A stretch of DNA of 64,000 nucleotides, taken from contig NZ_BDBC01000019.1 of NCBI RefSeq assembly GCF_001612785.1, positions 152,400-216,399 on the forward strand. The letters run 5' to 3'. Shown piece by piece: positions 1-7,890 of the stretch (position 1 is the first letter of the stretch; each line of letters opens with the position of its first letter). The notes under the pieces were generated by a model. The model had not been told where the DNA came from and made no database searches. It worked only from the letters and a program-made list of their open reading frames with translations. Source of the DNA: Nocardia beijingensis NBRC 16342 (GTDB taxonomy: Bacteria > Actinomycetota > Actinomycetes > Mycobacteriales > Mycobacteriaceae). Position numbers and translations under genes: made by a program.

Positions 1-81
1 CAGGAGGGCGAAGGTGGCGTCCACTATCGCCCGCCGGTTGCGCGCCGCGTCCGCCCGTTCCCTGGGTCGTCCGTCACCCAT
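1..81 (-). CDS. TetR/AcrR-family regulator, N-terminal 27 codons only (cut by window edge)
   Basis: Reading the minus strand from an ATG at 81 gives an open frame to the window edge whose first residues run MGDGRPRERADAARNRRAI, followed by VDATFALL. A short basic, Arg/Ala-rich start leading into an I-x-x-A-x-x-L/F-x-x helix is how TetR-type HTH regulators usually begin, but only the first helix is visible, so the family call rests on this and on context. It is divergent from the oxidoreductase gene at 168, and the 86 bp between them carry two operator-like palindromes. I infer that it represses itself and the oxidoreductase. Another HTH family cannot be excluded. Confidence 0.62.
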   Translation of the reverse strand, partial: MGDGRPRERADAARNRRAIVDATFALL

Positions 82-100
82 CGCACCCGCTTTCCTAGAC

Positions 101-155
101 AAGTTGACCGGCGGTCCATATCATCGGCAGGGTCAATTGGACCGTCAGTCAACTT
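101..155. promoter_or_regulatory. Pair of TetR-type operator palindromes in a divergent promoter
   Basis: Positions 101-118 (AAGTTGACCGGCGGTCCA) and 138-155 (TGGACCGTCAGTCAACTT) are inverted copies of each other, matching at 16 of 18 positions. Each copy is itself an imperfect palindrome around a TTGACCG-N-CGGTCCA-like core. They lie between the divergent TetR gene and the oxidoreductase gene, the second ending 12 bp before the preferred oxidoreductase start. Two copies suggest two repressor dimers. The binding protein is inferred from position. Confidence 0.6.
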
Positions 156-167
156 ATGGAGTTCATG

Positions 168-1154
168 ATGCAGGCAATCGTAATGACGGCGACCGGCAGC
201 CCCGATGTGCTGGTCGTCGCGGATGTCCCGGCGCCGAGGGCGGGCGCGGACGAGGTTGTGGTCCGCGCCGAGGCGATCCCCGTGCTGTTTCCCGAAACCA
301 AGCTGCGCTCCGGCGAGTTCCCGCTCGGCGCGCCGCTGCCGCTGGTTTTCGGCTTCCAGGCCGCGGGGGTCGTCACCGAGGTCGGCGAGCGAGCCGATCC
401 GGCGTTGATCGGACAGCGGGTGGTCGTGTCGACCCAGGGTTCCGGCGCCTACGCCGAATTCGTCGCCGCGTCCGCGGATTCCGTAGTGCCCATTCCGGAC
501 GACCTGTCCTTCGTCGACGCCGCCGCGGTGCTGATGAACGGATCGGTGGCGATTCCACTGCTGGAAACCGCCGCGCTCACCGGCGTCGAAACCGTCTTGA
601 TCGAAGCCGCGGCCACGGGCATCGGCAGCACGCTGACCCAATGGGCCAGAGAGTTCGGGGCGGCGCGCGTCATCGGGACCGCGGGCGGCCCCGGCAAAAC
701 CGCCCACGCCCGCAAACTGGGCGCCGACGAGGTGATCGACCACAACGATCCGGAATGGACCACCCGGCTGCGCGAAACCCTCGACGGCGCAACGGTGGAC
801 GTGGTGTTCGATTCGATCGGCGGCGCGAGCGCTTCCGGCCTGCTCGATCTCATGACGCCCCTGCGCGGCCGGATGCTCGGCTACGGATGGTTGTCCGGAG
901 CACCCGCGCAGGTGTCCGCGAGCGACCTGCTCGTGCGCGGGCTCACTTTCACCGGCTGCGCGGGACCGGACTGGCTGGAACGAGTCGCCCTGGCGCGCAG
1001 TACCGTTCTGGCCCGCGCGGCGGCGGGCGGGCTCGATCCGCTGGTCGAGGCGGTGCTGCCGCTGGACCAGGCGAGCCACGCGCATCGGCTGCTGGAGGAA
1101 AGGACGGTGCTGGGCAAGATCGTGCTGCGTCCGGGCTCCGCCGTGTCCGGATAG
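168..1154 (+). CDS. Zinc-independent MDR-family NAD(P)H:quinone oxidoreductase-like protein
   Basis: This is a medium-chain dehydrogenase/reductase of about 328 residues. The N-terminal GroES-like half contains GFQAAGVVTEVGERADPALI. The C-terminal Rossmann half contains EAAATGIGSTLTQWA followed by the family's GADEVIDHNDPEW stretch. I see no zinc-ligand pattern, which fits the quinone oxidoreductase/enoyl reductase branch that reduces quinones or enones with NADPH in the cytosol. An ATG at 156 is in frame, but the GGAG at 158-161 inside that region is ideally placed (6 nt) for the ATG at 168, so I use 168; 165 is also possible. Divergence from a TetR gene with paired operators suggests induction by a reactive or xenobiotic ligand. 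The substrate is unknown. Confidence 0.85.
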   Translation: MQAIVMTATGSPDVLVVADVPAPRAGADEVVVRAEAIPVLFPETKLRSGEFPLGAPLPLVFGFQAAGVVTEVGERADPALIGQRVVVSTQGSGAYAEFVAASADSVVPIPDDLSFVDAAAVLMNGSVAIPLLETAALTGVETVLIEAAATGIGSTLTQWAREFGAARVIGTAGGPGKTAHARKLGADEVIDHNDPEWTTRLRETLDGATVDVVFDSIGGASASGLLDLMTPLRGRMLGYGWLSGAPAQVSASDLLVRGLTFTGCAGPDWLERVALARSTVLARAAAGGLDPLVEAVLPLDQASHAHRLLEERTVLGKIVLRPGSAVSG

Positions 1155-1190
1155 CGGCGCGCGGCCGCGGGGCGTGACTAGGGTGGACGC

Positions 1191-2357
1191 GTGCGGACTT
1201 CGCTGGAATCCCATGTCGGCGCCGCCAACGCGCTCACCGCGCGGTGGTGCGCGGCGGCGGGTGATCGAGACTTCGTGGTGTCCGGCGCCGGGGTGTGGCC
1301 GCTGCTCGCCCTGCTCGCCTCCGCGGCGGACGGCCCGGCGCGGGACGAACTGACGACCGCGACCGGCGTGCCCACGGCGGACGCGCGAGCCGGGGCGCTG
1401 CGGCTGCTGCGGGATCTCGAGCGCGCGGAGGCGGTGTCGGCCGCACTCGGCGTGTGGGTGCGCCGCGATCTTCCCGTGCACGAGGCGTGGTCGCAAGCGC
1501 TCCCCGATGGCGTGCTCGCCCGGTTGGCCGGGCAGTCGGAACTCGACAGCTGGGCGGCCCGGCACACCGATGGGCTCATCGACCGCTTCCCTCTGACGGT
1601 CGATCCCGAGACGCTGCTGGTGCTGGCCACCGCTCTGGTCGCGAAAACTCGGTGGCGGGTGCCTTTCGACGTCGGGACGCTGGCACCCGAGAACGGTCCG
1701 TGGCATGGGCACCGCGGACCCGGGTTGTCCCGGGCGAGCCGCGACCTGGCGAACGCCGCGATCCTGGACGCGGCGGAACCGGTCACGCGTGTTGTCGTCG
1801 AAGGCGTCGCCGACCTCGACGTCCACCTTCTGCTCGGCGCCGGGGCACCCGGCGCCGTGCTCGGTACGGGTCTGGCCGCGCTGTCCGGCGATGCGCCGAT
1901 CCGTTCCGATCTGCCGCTCGGCACAACGGGACCGGGGCTGACCGTGCGTACCGAACCGGTGATGCCCAACGCCGGTCGACTGCGAATCCACTTGCCGCCT
2001 TTCGAGGTTCGCTCCACCCACGATCTGCTCGCCGCCCCCGGCCTGTTCGGCATGACCGCCGCCACCGACTGCACCCGTGGTCACTTTCCGGCGATCTCCC
2101 CGCAGCCGCTGTGCGTCGGCCGAGGAGCGCAGGAGGTGCTCGCGCGGTTCAGCCACGAAGGTTTCGAGGCGGCCGCCGTGACAGCCTTCGCGTTACGCGC
2201 GGCAGCGGCGGTGCTGCGGCACGACTACGCGCCCGTCGTGTCGGTGGTCTTCGACCGCCCCTTCGGCTTCCTCGCGGTGCACCGCCCGACGGGTCTCGCG
2301 GTCGTCGCGGGATGGGTCGCGACCGCGCCGACGTCGTCCCCCGACGCTCCGGCCTGA
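1191..2357 (+). CDS. Serpin-family protease inhibitor
   Basis: A protein of 388 residues, the usual serpin length. The hinge-like sequence HEGFEAAAVTAF matches the small-residue hinge of inhibitory serpins, which lets the reactive loop insert as a beta strand. The C-terminal FDRPFGFLAVHRPTGL corresponds to the serpin signature (F-x-x-x-x-P-F-x-F-x-I). I see no signal peptide, so the protein is probably cytoplasmic. The start is a GTG at 1191 with GGGTGG a few bases upstream. The preserved hinge implies an inhibitor of serine or cysteine proteases rather than a non-inhibitory relative. The gene follows the oxidoreductase after 36 bp and may be co-transcribed. It ends 3 bp from the 3' end of the convergent monooxygenase gene. 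Confidence 0.82.
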   Translation: MRTSLESHVGAANALTARWCAAAGDRDFVVSGAGVWPLLALLASAADGPARDELTTATGVPTADARAGALRLLRDLERAEAVSAALGVWVRRDLPVHEAWSQALPDGVLARLAGQSELDSWAARHTDGLIDRFPLTVDPETLLVLATALVAKTRWRVPFDVGTLAPENGPWHGHRGPGLSRASRDLANAAILDAAEPVTRVVVEGVADLDVHLLLGAGAPGAVLGTGLAALSGDAPIRSDLPLGTTGPGLTVRTEPVMPNAGRLRIHLPPFEVRSTHDLLAAPGLFGMTAATDCTRGHFPAISPQPLCVGRGAQEVLARFSHEGFEAAAVTAFALRAAAAVLRHDYAPVVSVVFDRPFGFLAVHRPTGLAVVAGWVATAPTSSPDAPA

Positions 2358-2360
2358 GCG

Positions 2361-3587
2361 CTACCGCCGGGCGAAGGCCGGGGCGTGCTCGGGCCGGACA
2401 CCGCGAGCGAGCAAGAAAGTCGGCACGCTGCGAAGCACGGGGATGCGCCGCAGCAGACGGATCGGCAGCGGCGCGCGAGCGGAACTCGCGATGTCCATGC
2501 GCCCGTCGAGGGCGGGGGCGATGGCGAAGGCGTGCAGGAGTCGTTGCATGCCCTGCGTCACCACGGTCGGGAATCGGCGCCGTCGCTGCACCTTCGCCAG
2601 CTGCCTGGTGCCGAGCGTGCCCGAGAGCAGGGGCGGGGCGAGGATGCCGGCCGCGGCCACGGCGTCCTGGACGGCCAGGTTGATGCCGACGCCGCCGGCC
2701 GGTGACATGGCGTGGGCGGCGTCGCCGAGGCAGAGCAGGCCGTTGGTGTACCACTTGGTCAGCCGATCGAGCCGCACCTCGAGCAACTGGACCTGATCCC
2801 AGCTGGTCAAGGCGTCGATCCGGTCGTAGAGCCAGGGCGCGGCCGCGGCCAGGGCGCGCATGATGTCCTGCACCGGCCCGCGGCGGGCGGATTCGTCGGC
2901 GCCCTTGGCGATCAGCGTGGCGCACTGCCAGTAGTCGCCGCGGTCGAGCAGCACCGCGACCCGCCGGGCGCTGACGATCGGCAACGCGCCGACGGGATCG
3001 ATATCGGTGCGCGGCAGACGGAACCACCAGACGTCCATGGGCGTCGGCCATGTGCGGCTCGGCAAACCGGCGGCCGACCGCAGCAGCGATCCGCGGCCGT
3101 CGCAGGCCACCGTGAGGTCGGCTTCGATCGCGCCGGTGGCGCCGTCGGCGGTCCGGTAGGCGACACCACCCACCCTGCCGTCGATCCAGACGGGATCGGT
3201 GGCCTCGGTGTTCATCCGCAGCCGGAAGGTGGGTTCGGCGGCCGCGGCGCGCGCGAGCAGATCCAGCAGATCCCACTGCGGCACCATGGCGATGTACTTG
3301 TGCTTGCCCGGCAGGTGCGTCAGGGTGGCGAGCGTCTGCAGACCGCCGGCGATGGGCAGTTGCACGCGATCCACTTTGCGCGCGGGCAGTTTCGCGAACT
3401 CGGCGCCGAGACCCAGTTCATCCAGCAGGTCGAGGGTGGTGGGATGCACGGTGTCGCCACGGAAGTCGCGGAGGAAATCCTTGTGCTTCTCCAGCACCGT
3501 CACCTCGACACCGGCCCTGGCGAGCAGCAGCCCGAGGATCATTCCGGCGGGTCCCCCACCGACCACCAGGCATGTCGTGCGTTCCAT
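2361..3587 (-). CDS. FAD-dependent aromatic hydroxylase-type monooxygenase (PHBH fold)
   Basis: A flavoprotein of 408 residues. The N-terminal VVGGGPAGMILGLLLARAG is the Rossmann GxGxxG that binds the FAD ADP moiety. The second FAD motif is GDAAHAMSPAGGVGINLAVQ near residue 290. The sequence belongs with PheA/TfdB/UbiH-type NAD(P)H-dependent hydroxylases. The ATG at 3587 is chosen because GGAGG lies 8 nt upstream; an in-frame ATG at 3641 has no comparable site. The C-terminal residues, after VQRRRRFPTVVTQGMQ, form the hydrophobic helix-rich end seen in many actinobacterial homologues. The substrate cannot be read from sequence and no pathway neighbours help. Confidence 0.85.
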   Translation of the reverse strand: MERTTCLVVGGGPAGMILGLLLARAGVEVTVLEKHKDFLRDFRGDTVHPTTLDLLDELGLGAEFAKLPARKVDRVQLPIAGGLQTLATLTHLPGKHKYIAMVPQWDLLDLLARAAAAEPTFRLRMNTEATDPVWIDGRVGGVAYRTADGATGAIEADLTVACDGRGSLLRSAAGLPSRTWPTPMDVWWFRLPRTDIDPVGALPIVSARRVAVLLDRGDYWQCATLIAKGADESARRGPVQDIMRALAAAAPWLYDRIDALTSWDQVQLLEVRLDRLTKWYTNGLLCLGDAAHAMSPAGGVGINLAVQDAVAAAGILAPPLLSGTLGTRQLAKVQRRRRFPTVVTQGMQRLLHAFAIAPALDGRMDIASSARAPLPIRLLRRIPVLRSVPTFLLARGVRPEHAPAFARR

Positions 3588-3692
3588 CGACTGTGCCTCC
3601 TCGGTCACCACATCGCCGCAAGGTCTCGCCTGTTCGCGCAAATCCTAGTGTGGCGTGCGCGGCGCCGGACCCGGATCGGCGACGGCCGACCG

Positions 3693-4220
3693 TCAGCCGA
3701 TATCCCGGTGCAGCAGGAAGAAGTACGGTTCGGCCATACCGCGCAAATCCATCACGCCGAGCAGGGTGTGCTCGTCGGCGCGCCGGAAGTGATCGATGAT
3801 CGGCAGATGGTCGTAGACCATCGCGGCACTTGTGACGCCGCGGTATTCGACCGCACGCAGTCGCGCGGTGTATTTCCGCGTGCGCAGCGCGGGCCGCAGG
3901 ATCGGCAGCACCTTGCGCACGGCGCGCACACCGGGCAGCGGCACCCGTCCGGCCAACGCGACCGGGACGCGGCGCGGATCGACGGCGAATACCGCGCCGC
4001 CCGAGGCGAACAGCAACGGATGCACGCTGTCGGGTCCGTCGAACTGCTTGCCGTACCAGCCCGAGGCGACCAGCACGCCGTCCATCGGATGGCCGGTGTC
4101 CAGCTCCTCGCCCCGCCAGCGCCCCGTCGTGATGTCCTCGACCGGCGCCGCGGGGAGGCTGTCGAACAGCGCCCACGCCTCCTGGGCAGAACGGATGTCG
4201 GTCAGCTCGCTCGCGGCCAT
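3693..4220 (-). CDS. DUF4334 (GXWXG) domain protein
   Basis: A small protein of about 175 residues. The N-terminal half carries TTGRWRGEELDTGHP, the GXWXG motif. The C-terminal half is DUF4334-like, with RLRAVEYRGVTSAAMVYDHL and a closing RGMAEPYFFLLHRDI. These proteins are typically single-domain, cytoplasmic and of unknown function, and are often found near lipid or redox genes. The ATG at 4220 follows GAGGGAAGTGGGAG, a good ribosome-binding context; a GTG at 4238 would add six residues. It is divergent from nothing close and is separated from the FAD monooxygenase by 105 bp in the same direction. Confidence 0.75.
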   Translation of the reverse strand: MAASELTDIRSAQEAWALFDSLPAAPVEDITTGRWRGEELDTGHPMDGVLVASGWYGKQFDGPDSVHPLLFASGGAVFAVDPRRVPVALAGRVPLPGVRAVRKVLPILRPALRTRKYTARLRAVEYRGVTSAAMVYDHLPIIDHFRRADEHTLLGVMDLRGMAEPYFFLLHRDIG

Positions 4221-4321
4221 GTCTCCCACTTCCCTCACCGAGGCAACGTTGCGATAAGCACTCTATCTGTCTCTCAGAGTCCGGCCGTCGACCAGGTCCT
4301 GAGGCGCCTCGGCGCGGCTGT

Positions 4322-4828
4322 TCAGTAGGACGCCATGAGATAGATCCCGGCGATGATCATGACGCAGGCCACGACGCGTTTGGAGCTGACCGTACGGCGC
4401 GGGAACCCCATGAGCCCGAAGTGGTCGATCGCGAGCGCGCCGAACATCTGCCCCGCGATGATCAAGGCGTTGAAGGTGCCCGCGCCCACGTCGGAGGCCA
4501 CGGAGATCATCGCCAGGATCGCGGCGCCGCCGAGCAGACCGCCGAACGGCGCCCACCGGGGCATGGTCCGGATATCGGCCTTCGTCGGCCACGGCCGGTT
4601 CCGGGAAACCAGCAACGCCACCGTCAGGAAGATCGCGAAGCCGGTGAAGGCCACGGCGTAGGAGATCACGCCGCACAGCCAGACGTTCTTCAACGCGAGC
4701 TTCAGCGAGTTCTGGCAACCGGCTTCTACGGAGCGCAGCGCGCCGCCGACCAGGATGAACGCGAAGATGAGTGCCATCGTGGCGCGGGGCAGCGCGGCAC
4801 GGGTCTTCTCGGCGGTCTGAACCGTCAT
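4322..4828 (-). CDS. DMT-superfamily membrane protein, DUF606 type (copy A)
   Basis: A membrane protein of 168 residues with about five hydrophobic segments. It starts TMALIFAFILVGGALRSVEA and ends with RVVACVMIIAGIYLMASY. The GxGQ-like stretch AGQMFGALAIDHFGLMGFP is characteristic of DUF606 (YdcZ-type) half-size drug/metabolite transporter proteins. The neighbour at 4895-5383 is clearly a paralogue, sharing ILVGG-LRS-EAGCQN, WAPFGGLLGGAA and DHFGLMGF. The pair probably acts as a heterodimeric or two-protein transporter, as paired half-size DMT/SMR proteins do. Copy A is 66 bp downstream of copy B and is probably in the same transcript. The substrate is unknown. Confidence 0.78.
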   Translation of the reverse strand: MTVQTAEKTRAALPRATMALIFAFILVGGALRSVEAGCQNSLKLALKNVWLCGVISYAVAFTGFAIFLTVALLVSRNRPWPTKADIRTMPRWAPFGGLLGGAAILAMISVASDVGAGTFNALIIAGQMFGALAIDHFGLMGFPRRTVSSKRVVACVMIIAGIYLMASY

Positions 4829-4894
4829 CGAATGTCCTCGGGAGGGTGCGAGAGTGGATGGCTTGACCGGCAGCGGTGAGTGGGTGTCCTGCTG

Positions 4895-5383
4895 TCAGGT
4901 GACGCTGACCCTGGGCTCGTCACCCGCGGGTTCGTCGGCCATCAGGTAGATCGCGAGCGTGATCAGCCCGCAGGCCACCAGACGCGGAATGCTGGCGGAT
5001 CGCTCTTCGAATCCCATGAGGCCGAAGTGATCCATGATCACGGCGACCACCATCTCGCCGACGATCACCAGCGCGCTGAACGTGGCCACGCCGACATGCC
5101 GGGCGACGGCGATCATCCCCATCACCGCCGCGCCGCCGAGCAGACCGCCGAACGGCGCCCACCACGGCATGTTCCGCACGTCGTCCAGCGTCGGCCACGG
5201 CGACTTCGACGAGAGGGCCAGGAAGATCGAAAAGCCGGTCAGCGCAACGGCATACGAGATCACGGCGCAGAGCCACATGTTCTTCATGTGGTTCATCAAC
5301 GTGTTCTGACAGCCCGCTTCGGCCGACCGTAGGCTGCCTCCGACCAGGATGAACAGAAAGACCAGTCCGATGACGATGCTCAT
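4895..5383 (-). CDS. DMT-superfamily membrane protein, DUF606 type (copy B)
   Basis: About 162 residues starting MSIVIGLVFLFILVGGSLRS, again with about five membrane helices and the MVVAVIMDHFGLMGFEERS motif of DUF606 proteins. The ATG at 5383 has AAGGA 10 nt upstream. An in-frame start at 5515 would add 44 residues of low-quality, Arg/Thr-rich sequence and would overlap the operator-like palindrome at 5506-5531, so I reject it. It is the first gene of a two-gene unit with copy A and is divergent from the SLC13-type transporter gene. The 26-bp palindrome 123 bp upstream is the likely control site. Confidence 0.78.
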   Translation of the reverse strand: MSIVIGLVFLFILVGGSLRSAEAGCQNTLMNHMKNMWLCAVISYAVALTGFSIFLALSSKSPWPTLDDVRNMPWWAPFGGLLGGAAVMGMIAVARHVGVATFSALVIVGEMVVAVIMDHFGLMGFEERSASIPRLVACGLITLAIYLMADEPAGDEPRVSVT

Positions 5384-5505
5384 GGGCAATACATCCTTGG
5401 CTTCGGTGGCGGACGAACACCGAGAGTGCGTCGGGCGCACCGTCCCCACCCCAACGGTGGAAAGCGGTGGCGCCGGAGCCGTCGTCCGACCTGTGTGACG
5501 CGAAT

Positions 5506-5531
5506 AACGTACCATTGCATAACGGTACGTT
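5506..5531. promoter_or_regulatory. Perfect 26-bp operator-like palindrome between divergent transporter genes
   Basis: AACGTACC at 5506-5513 and GGTACGTT at 5524-5531 are perfect 8-bp arms separated by 10 bp (ATTGCATAAC). This size and layout are typical of TetR-family operators controlling efflux genes. It lies between the DUF606 pair (minus) and the SLC13-type transporter (plus), 66 bp before the transporter start, in an AT-richer patch likely to hold the promoters. No regulator gene is adjacent, so the cognate repressor must lie elsewhere. Confidence 0.6.
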
Positions 5532-5596
5532 CAATGGGTAATCGGAAACCGCTCCGGCCCGCCCCCGCCGGGAAGGGCCCGTTGAGAAGGGCTGCC

Positions 5597-6850
5597 ATGA
5601 TGGCACCCGTGCCCGAACTGGTCGATTCCTCCGCACGCAGCCCGTCCGCGACGAGGTCCGAGCGGCGGCTGAGCATCCTGGACCGGGTCCGGCTCGCCCT
5701 GCTCGCGGCCGGTCTGCTGTGCGTGCTAACCGGCCTGCTGCCCCGCGCCGAGGCCGCCGCGAACATGCGTCGCATCGGCCCGCTGCTACTGTTTCTCGCC
5801 GCCGTGATCGTGCTGGCCGAACTCACCAGGCAAGCCAAGGTCTTCGACGCCATCGCCCATCGCCTCGCGATTCTCGGGCGCGGCCACTACCCGGCGCTGT
5901 TCGGCCTGTGCGTGCTGTTCGCCTCCGCCACGACGATCCTGTTGAACCTCGACACCACGGCCGTGCTCATCGCCCCGGTCATGCTGGCACTCGCCGCACC
6001 CGCTCGGATTCCACCGTTGCCGCTGGCCATGACCACCCTGTGGCTGGCGAACACCGCGAGCCTGCTGTTACCGGTCTCCAATCTGACGAATCTGCTCGCC
6101 GCCGACCGGGTGGCGCTGACCGCGACCGGCTTCGCGGGGAGAATGTGGGCGCCGCAACTGGTTTCGATCGCCGCGACGACGGTGTGCCTGTGGGTGTGGT
6201 ACTGGCGGCGCGGCCGCAGGGAAACCGACCGCTACGTTCCGCCCGAGCCGATCCGCCCCGCGAACTCCCGGGAGCGCGCGCTGTTCTTCGCGACCGCGGG
6301 GGCCTGCGTGCTGTTCATCGTCGCGATCCCCGTCGTCGGCGACCGGATCGGTGTCGCGGCGGCGGTCGCGGCGCTCATCGCGTCGGCGGCGTTCGCCGTG
6401 TTCGATCGGGGCGCGTTGCGGCTGTCGCTCATCCCGTGGCAACTGCTTGTCTTCGTGGTCGGGTTGTTCCTGGTGGTGCCTACTCTGAGCCGGTTCGGCC
6501 TCGGTGACGCGATGCGGGCCTTGATCGGCTCGGACCCCGGTGCACCGGGCGCGTTCCGTGCCGCCGCGGCGGGCGCCGGGCTGTCCAACGTCGCGAACAA
6601 CTTGCCCGCCTACACCGCGGGCGAGGCGGTGATCCCCGCACAGAACGGCGATCAGCTCCTCGCGTTGCTGATCGGCACCAATGTCGGCCCGATCGTCACA
6701 CCGTGGGGCTCGCTCGCCACGCTGCTGTGCTTGGAGTTCTGCCGCACGCACGGCGTACGGGTGCCCATGCGGCGTTTCGTCCTGACCGGCGTCGCGCTCG
6801 CCACGATCGCCACCGCGGGCGCGGTCGCGGCGCTGCTGGTGACTGGTTAG
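5597..6850 (+). CDS. SLC13/ArsB-NhaD superfamily membrane transporter
   Basis: About 417 residues with roughly ten or eleven hydrophobic helices and two inverted-repeat-like halves. Each half has an Asn/Thr-rich re-entrant motif: TTILLNLDTTAVLIAPVML in the first half, and LSNVANNLPAYTAGEA followed by GTNVGPIVTPWGSLATLL in the second. These match the ion-transporter (ArsB/NhaD/CitM) family. Substrates in this family include arsenite, citrate, dicarboxylates and Na+/H+; arsenite is possible, but no ars genes accompany it. The ATG at 5597 (or 5600) follows GAGAAGGG. An upstream ATG at 5534 immediately abuts the operator palindrome and lacks a ribosome-binding site. Expression is probably controlled through that palindrome. 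Confidence 0.8.
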   Translation: MMAPVPELVDSSARSPSATRSERRLSILDRVRLALLAAGLLCVLTGLLPRAEAAANMRRIGPLLLFLAAVIVLAELTRQAKVFDAIAHRLAILGRGHYPALFGLCVLFASATTILLNLDTTAVLIAPVMLALAAPARIPPLPLAMTTLWLANTASLLLPVSNLTNLLAADRVALTATGFAGRMWAPQLVSIAATTVCLWVWYWRRGRRETDRYVPPEPIRPANSRERALFFATAGACVLFIVAIPVVGDRIGVAAAVAALIASAAFAVFDRGALRLSLIPWQLLVFVVGLFLVVPTLSRFGLGDAMRALIGSDPGAPGAFRAAAAGAGLSNVANNLPAYTAGEAVIPAQNGDQLLALLIGTNVGPIVTPWGSLATLLCLEFCRTHGVRVPMRRFVLTGVALATIATAGAVAALLVTG

Positions 6851-7087
6851 TCGCCGAAAACCCCGCCTTCCCTTGACCTCGAGTGCGGTCGAGGTACGAG
6901 GATGCCGTCGAGGCCGGACGAAACGCGAGTCGGGTTCGGTCTCCGCGCGGGACCACCGGTTCCGGTGCTCCCGCTGGTTCATCCGTACACCCACCAGCGG
7001 GAGCATGCGCGCGGTCTCGCGGACCGCCCCGCGCTGCCACCACCCGGGCCAGAGCCGCCAGGAGCGCGGGCCCGGAGCCGCAGAAGG

Positions 7088-7351
7088 TCAGTTCGGATCC
7101 GTGACTTCCCACTCGTAGATCGTGAGTTCCGAGGAGCCGGTGGTGTGCACCGGATCGGTGAACGCGATCTCCCTTGCCGCGGCGAGGCTTTCGGCGTAGA
7201 TGACATACGCGCCCCCGGTGCCGTCGGTGAAGCGGCCGCTCTCCTGCAACTGCCCTCGGTCGAGCAGTGCTCGCAGGAACTGGCGATGCGGCTCGATCAC
7301 GGCGGTGTCGAAGCGTGGGGTGCGCATCGCCAGGACGAGGTACTTGTTCAC
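7088..7351 (-). CDS. YciI-family protein
   Basis: 87 residues in the ferredoxin-like YCII fold. It begins [15 protein letters not shown], has an internal [19 protein letters not shown] and ends [13 protein letters not shown]. YciI-like proteins carry a conserved His/Asp pair proposed to be catalytic; here a His sits in IEPHRQFLR. The true reaction is unknown for most members. Its start overlaps the nusB stop by 4 bp (ATGA), making it the last gene of the pepQ-efp-nusB unit and translationally coupled. The 237 bp between its stop and the SLC13 gene hold no gene I can support. Confidence 0.85.
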   Translation of the reverse strand: MNKYLVLAMRTPRFDTAVIEPHRQFLRALLDRGQLQESGRFTDGTGGAYVIYAESLAAAREIAFTDPVHTTGSSELTIYEWEVTDPN

Positions 7352-7863
7352 GCCTCGGACTCCGGGCGAGGGGCCCTGGTCGCGGCCGCGGCGGCACGGA
7401 CCTGCGGCGCCACCAGGACCACCTGCCCCAGCACGCCGTTGAGGAAGGACGGGGAGTCGTCGGTGGACAACTCTTTGGCCAGTTCCACCGCCTCGTCCAC
7501 GGCGACGACCGGGGGGACGTCACTCGCGTGGAACAACTCCCACACCGCGATGCGCAGGATCGCGCGATCCACGGCCGGAAGGCGGGGCAGGGTCCAGTCC
7601 TGCAAGTAGGACTCGATGGTCCCGTCCACCCGGTCGAGATCGTCGGCGACGCCTTCGACCAAGGTGCGGGTGTAGGGGTGCACCGGCGCTACCGACTGGT
7701 CGCGGGCGGCCAGCTCGGCGCGCTCGTCGAGCAGGTCGGCGGCGTCGACGTCCCTGGCCTCCGCCTCGAACAGCAGGTCGACCGCACGGCGGCGGGCCTT
7801 GTGCCGCGCGCCGAGCTTCTTGAACGTGGACTTCTTGTCCACGGGCTGTTCAGCCACGGTCAC
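7348..7863 (-). CDS. nusB: Transcription antitermination factor NusB
   Basis: 171 residues, all-helical. The N-terminal [20 protein letters not shown] is the RNA-binding arginine-rich start of NusB. The C-terminal [18 protein letters not shown] and [18 protein letters not shown] stretches are the most conserved parts of the family. With NusE (S10) it binds boxA RNA to promote rRNA antitermination and processing. It follows efp by 27 bp and overlaps the yciI-like gene. The short Ala-rich tail ([15 protein letters not shown]) is a typical actinobacterial extension. Confidence 0.96.
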   Translation of the reverse strand: MTVAEQPVDKKSTFKKLGARHKARRRAVDLLFEAEARDVDAADLLDERAELAARDQSVAPVHPYTRTLVEGVADDLDRVDGTIESYLQDWTLPRLPAVDRAILRIAVWELFHASDVPPVVAVDEAVELAKELSTDDSPSFLNGVLGQVVLVAPQVRAAAAATRAPRPESEA

Positions 7864-7890
7864 ATCATTCCGGATCGGCCGGCCCGGCGC

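Noticed and set aside
24..2156. Very long open frames on the strand opposite the oxidoreductase and serpin genes (and many like them through the window)
   Set aside because: They are frame shadows typical of GC-rich DNA: Arg/Gly/His-rich translations without domains or ribosome-binding sites, lying entirely antisense to genes with clear motifs.
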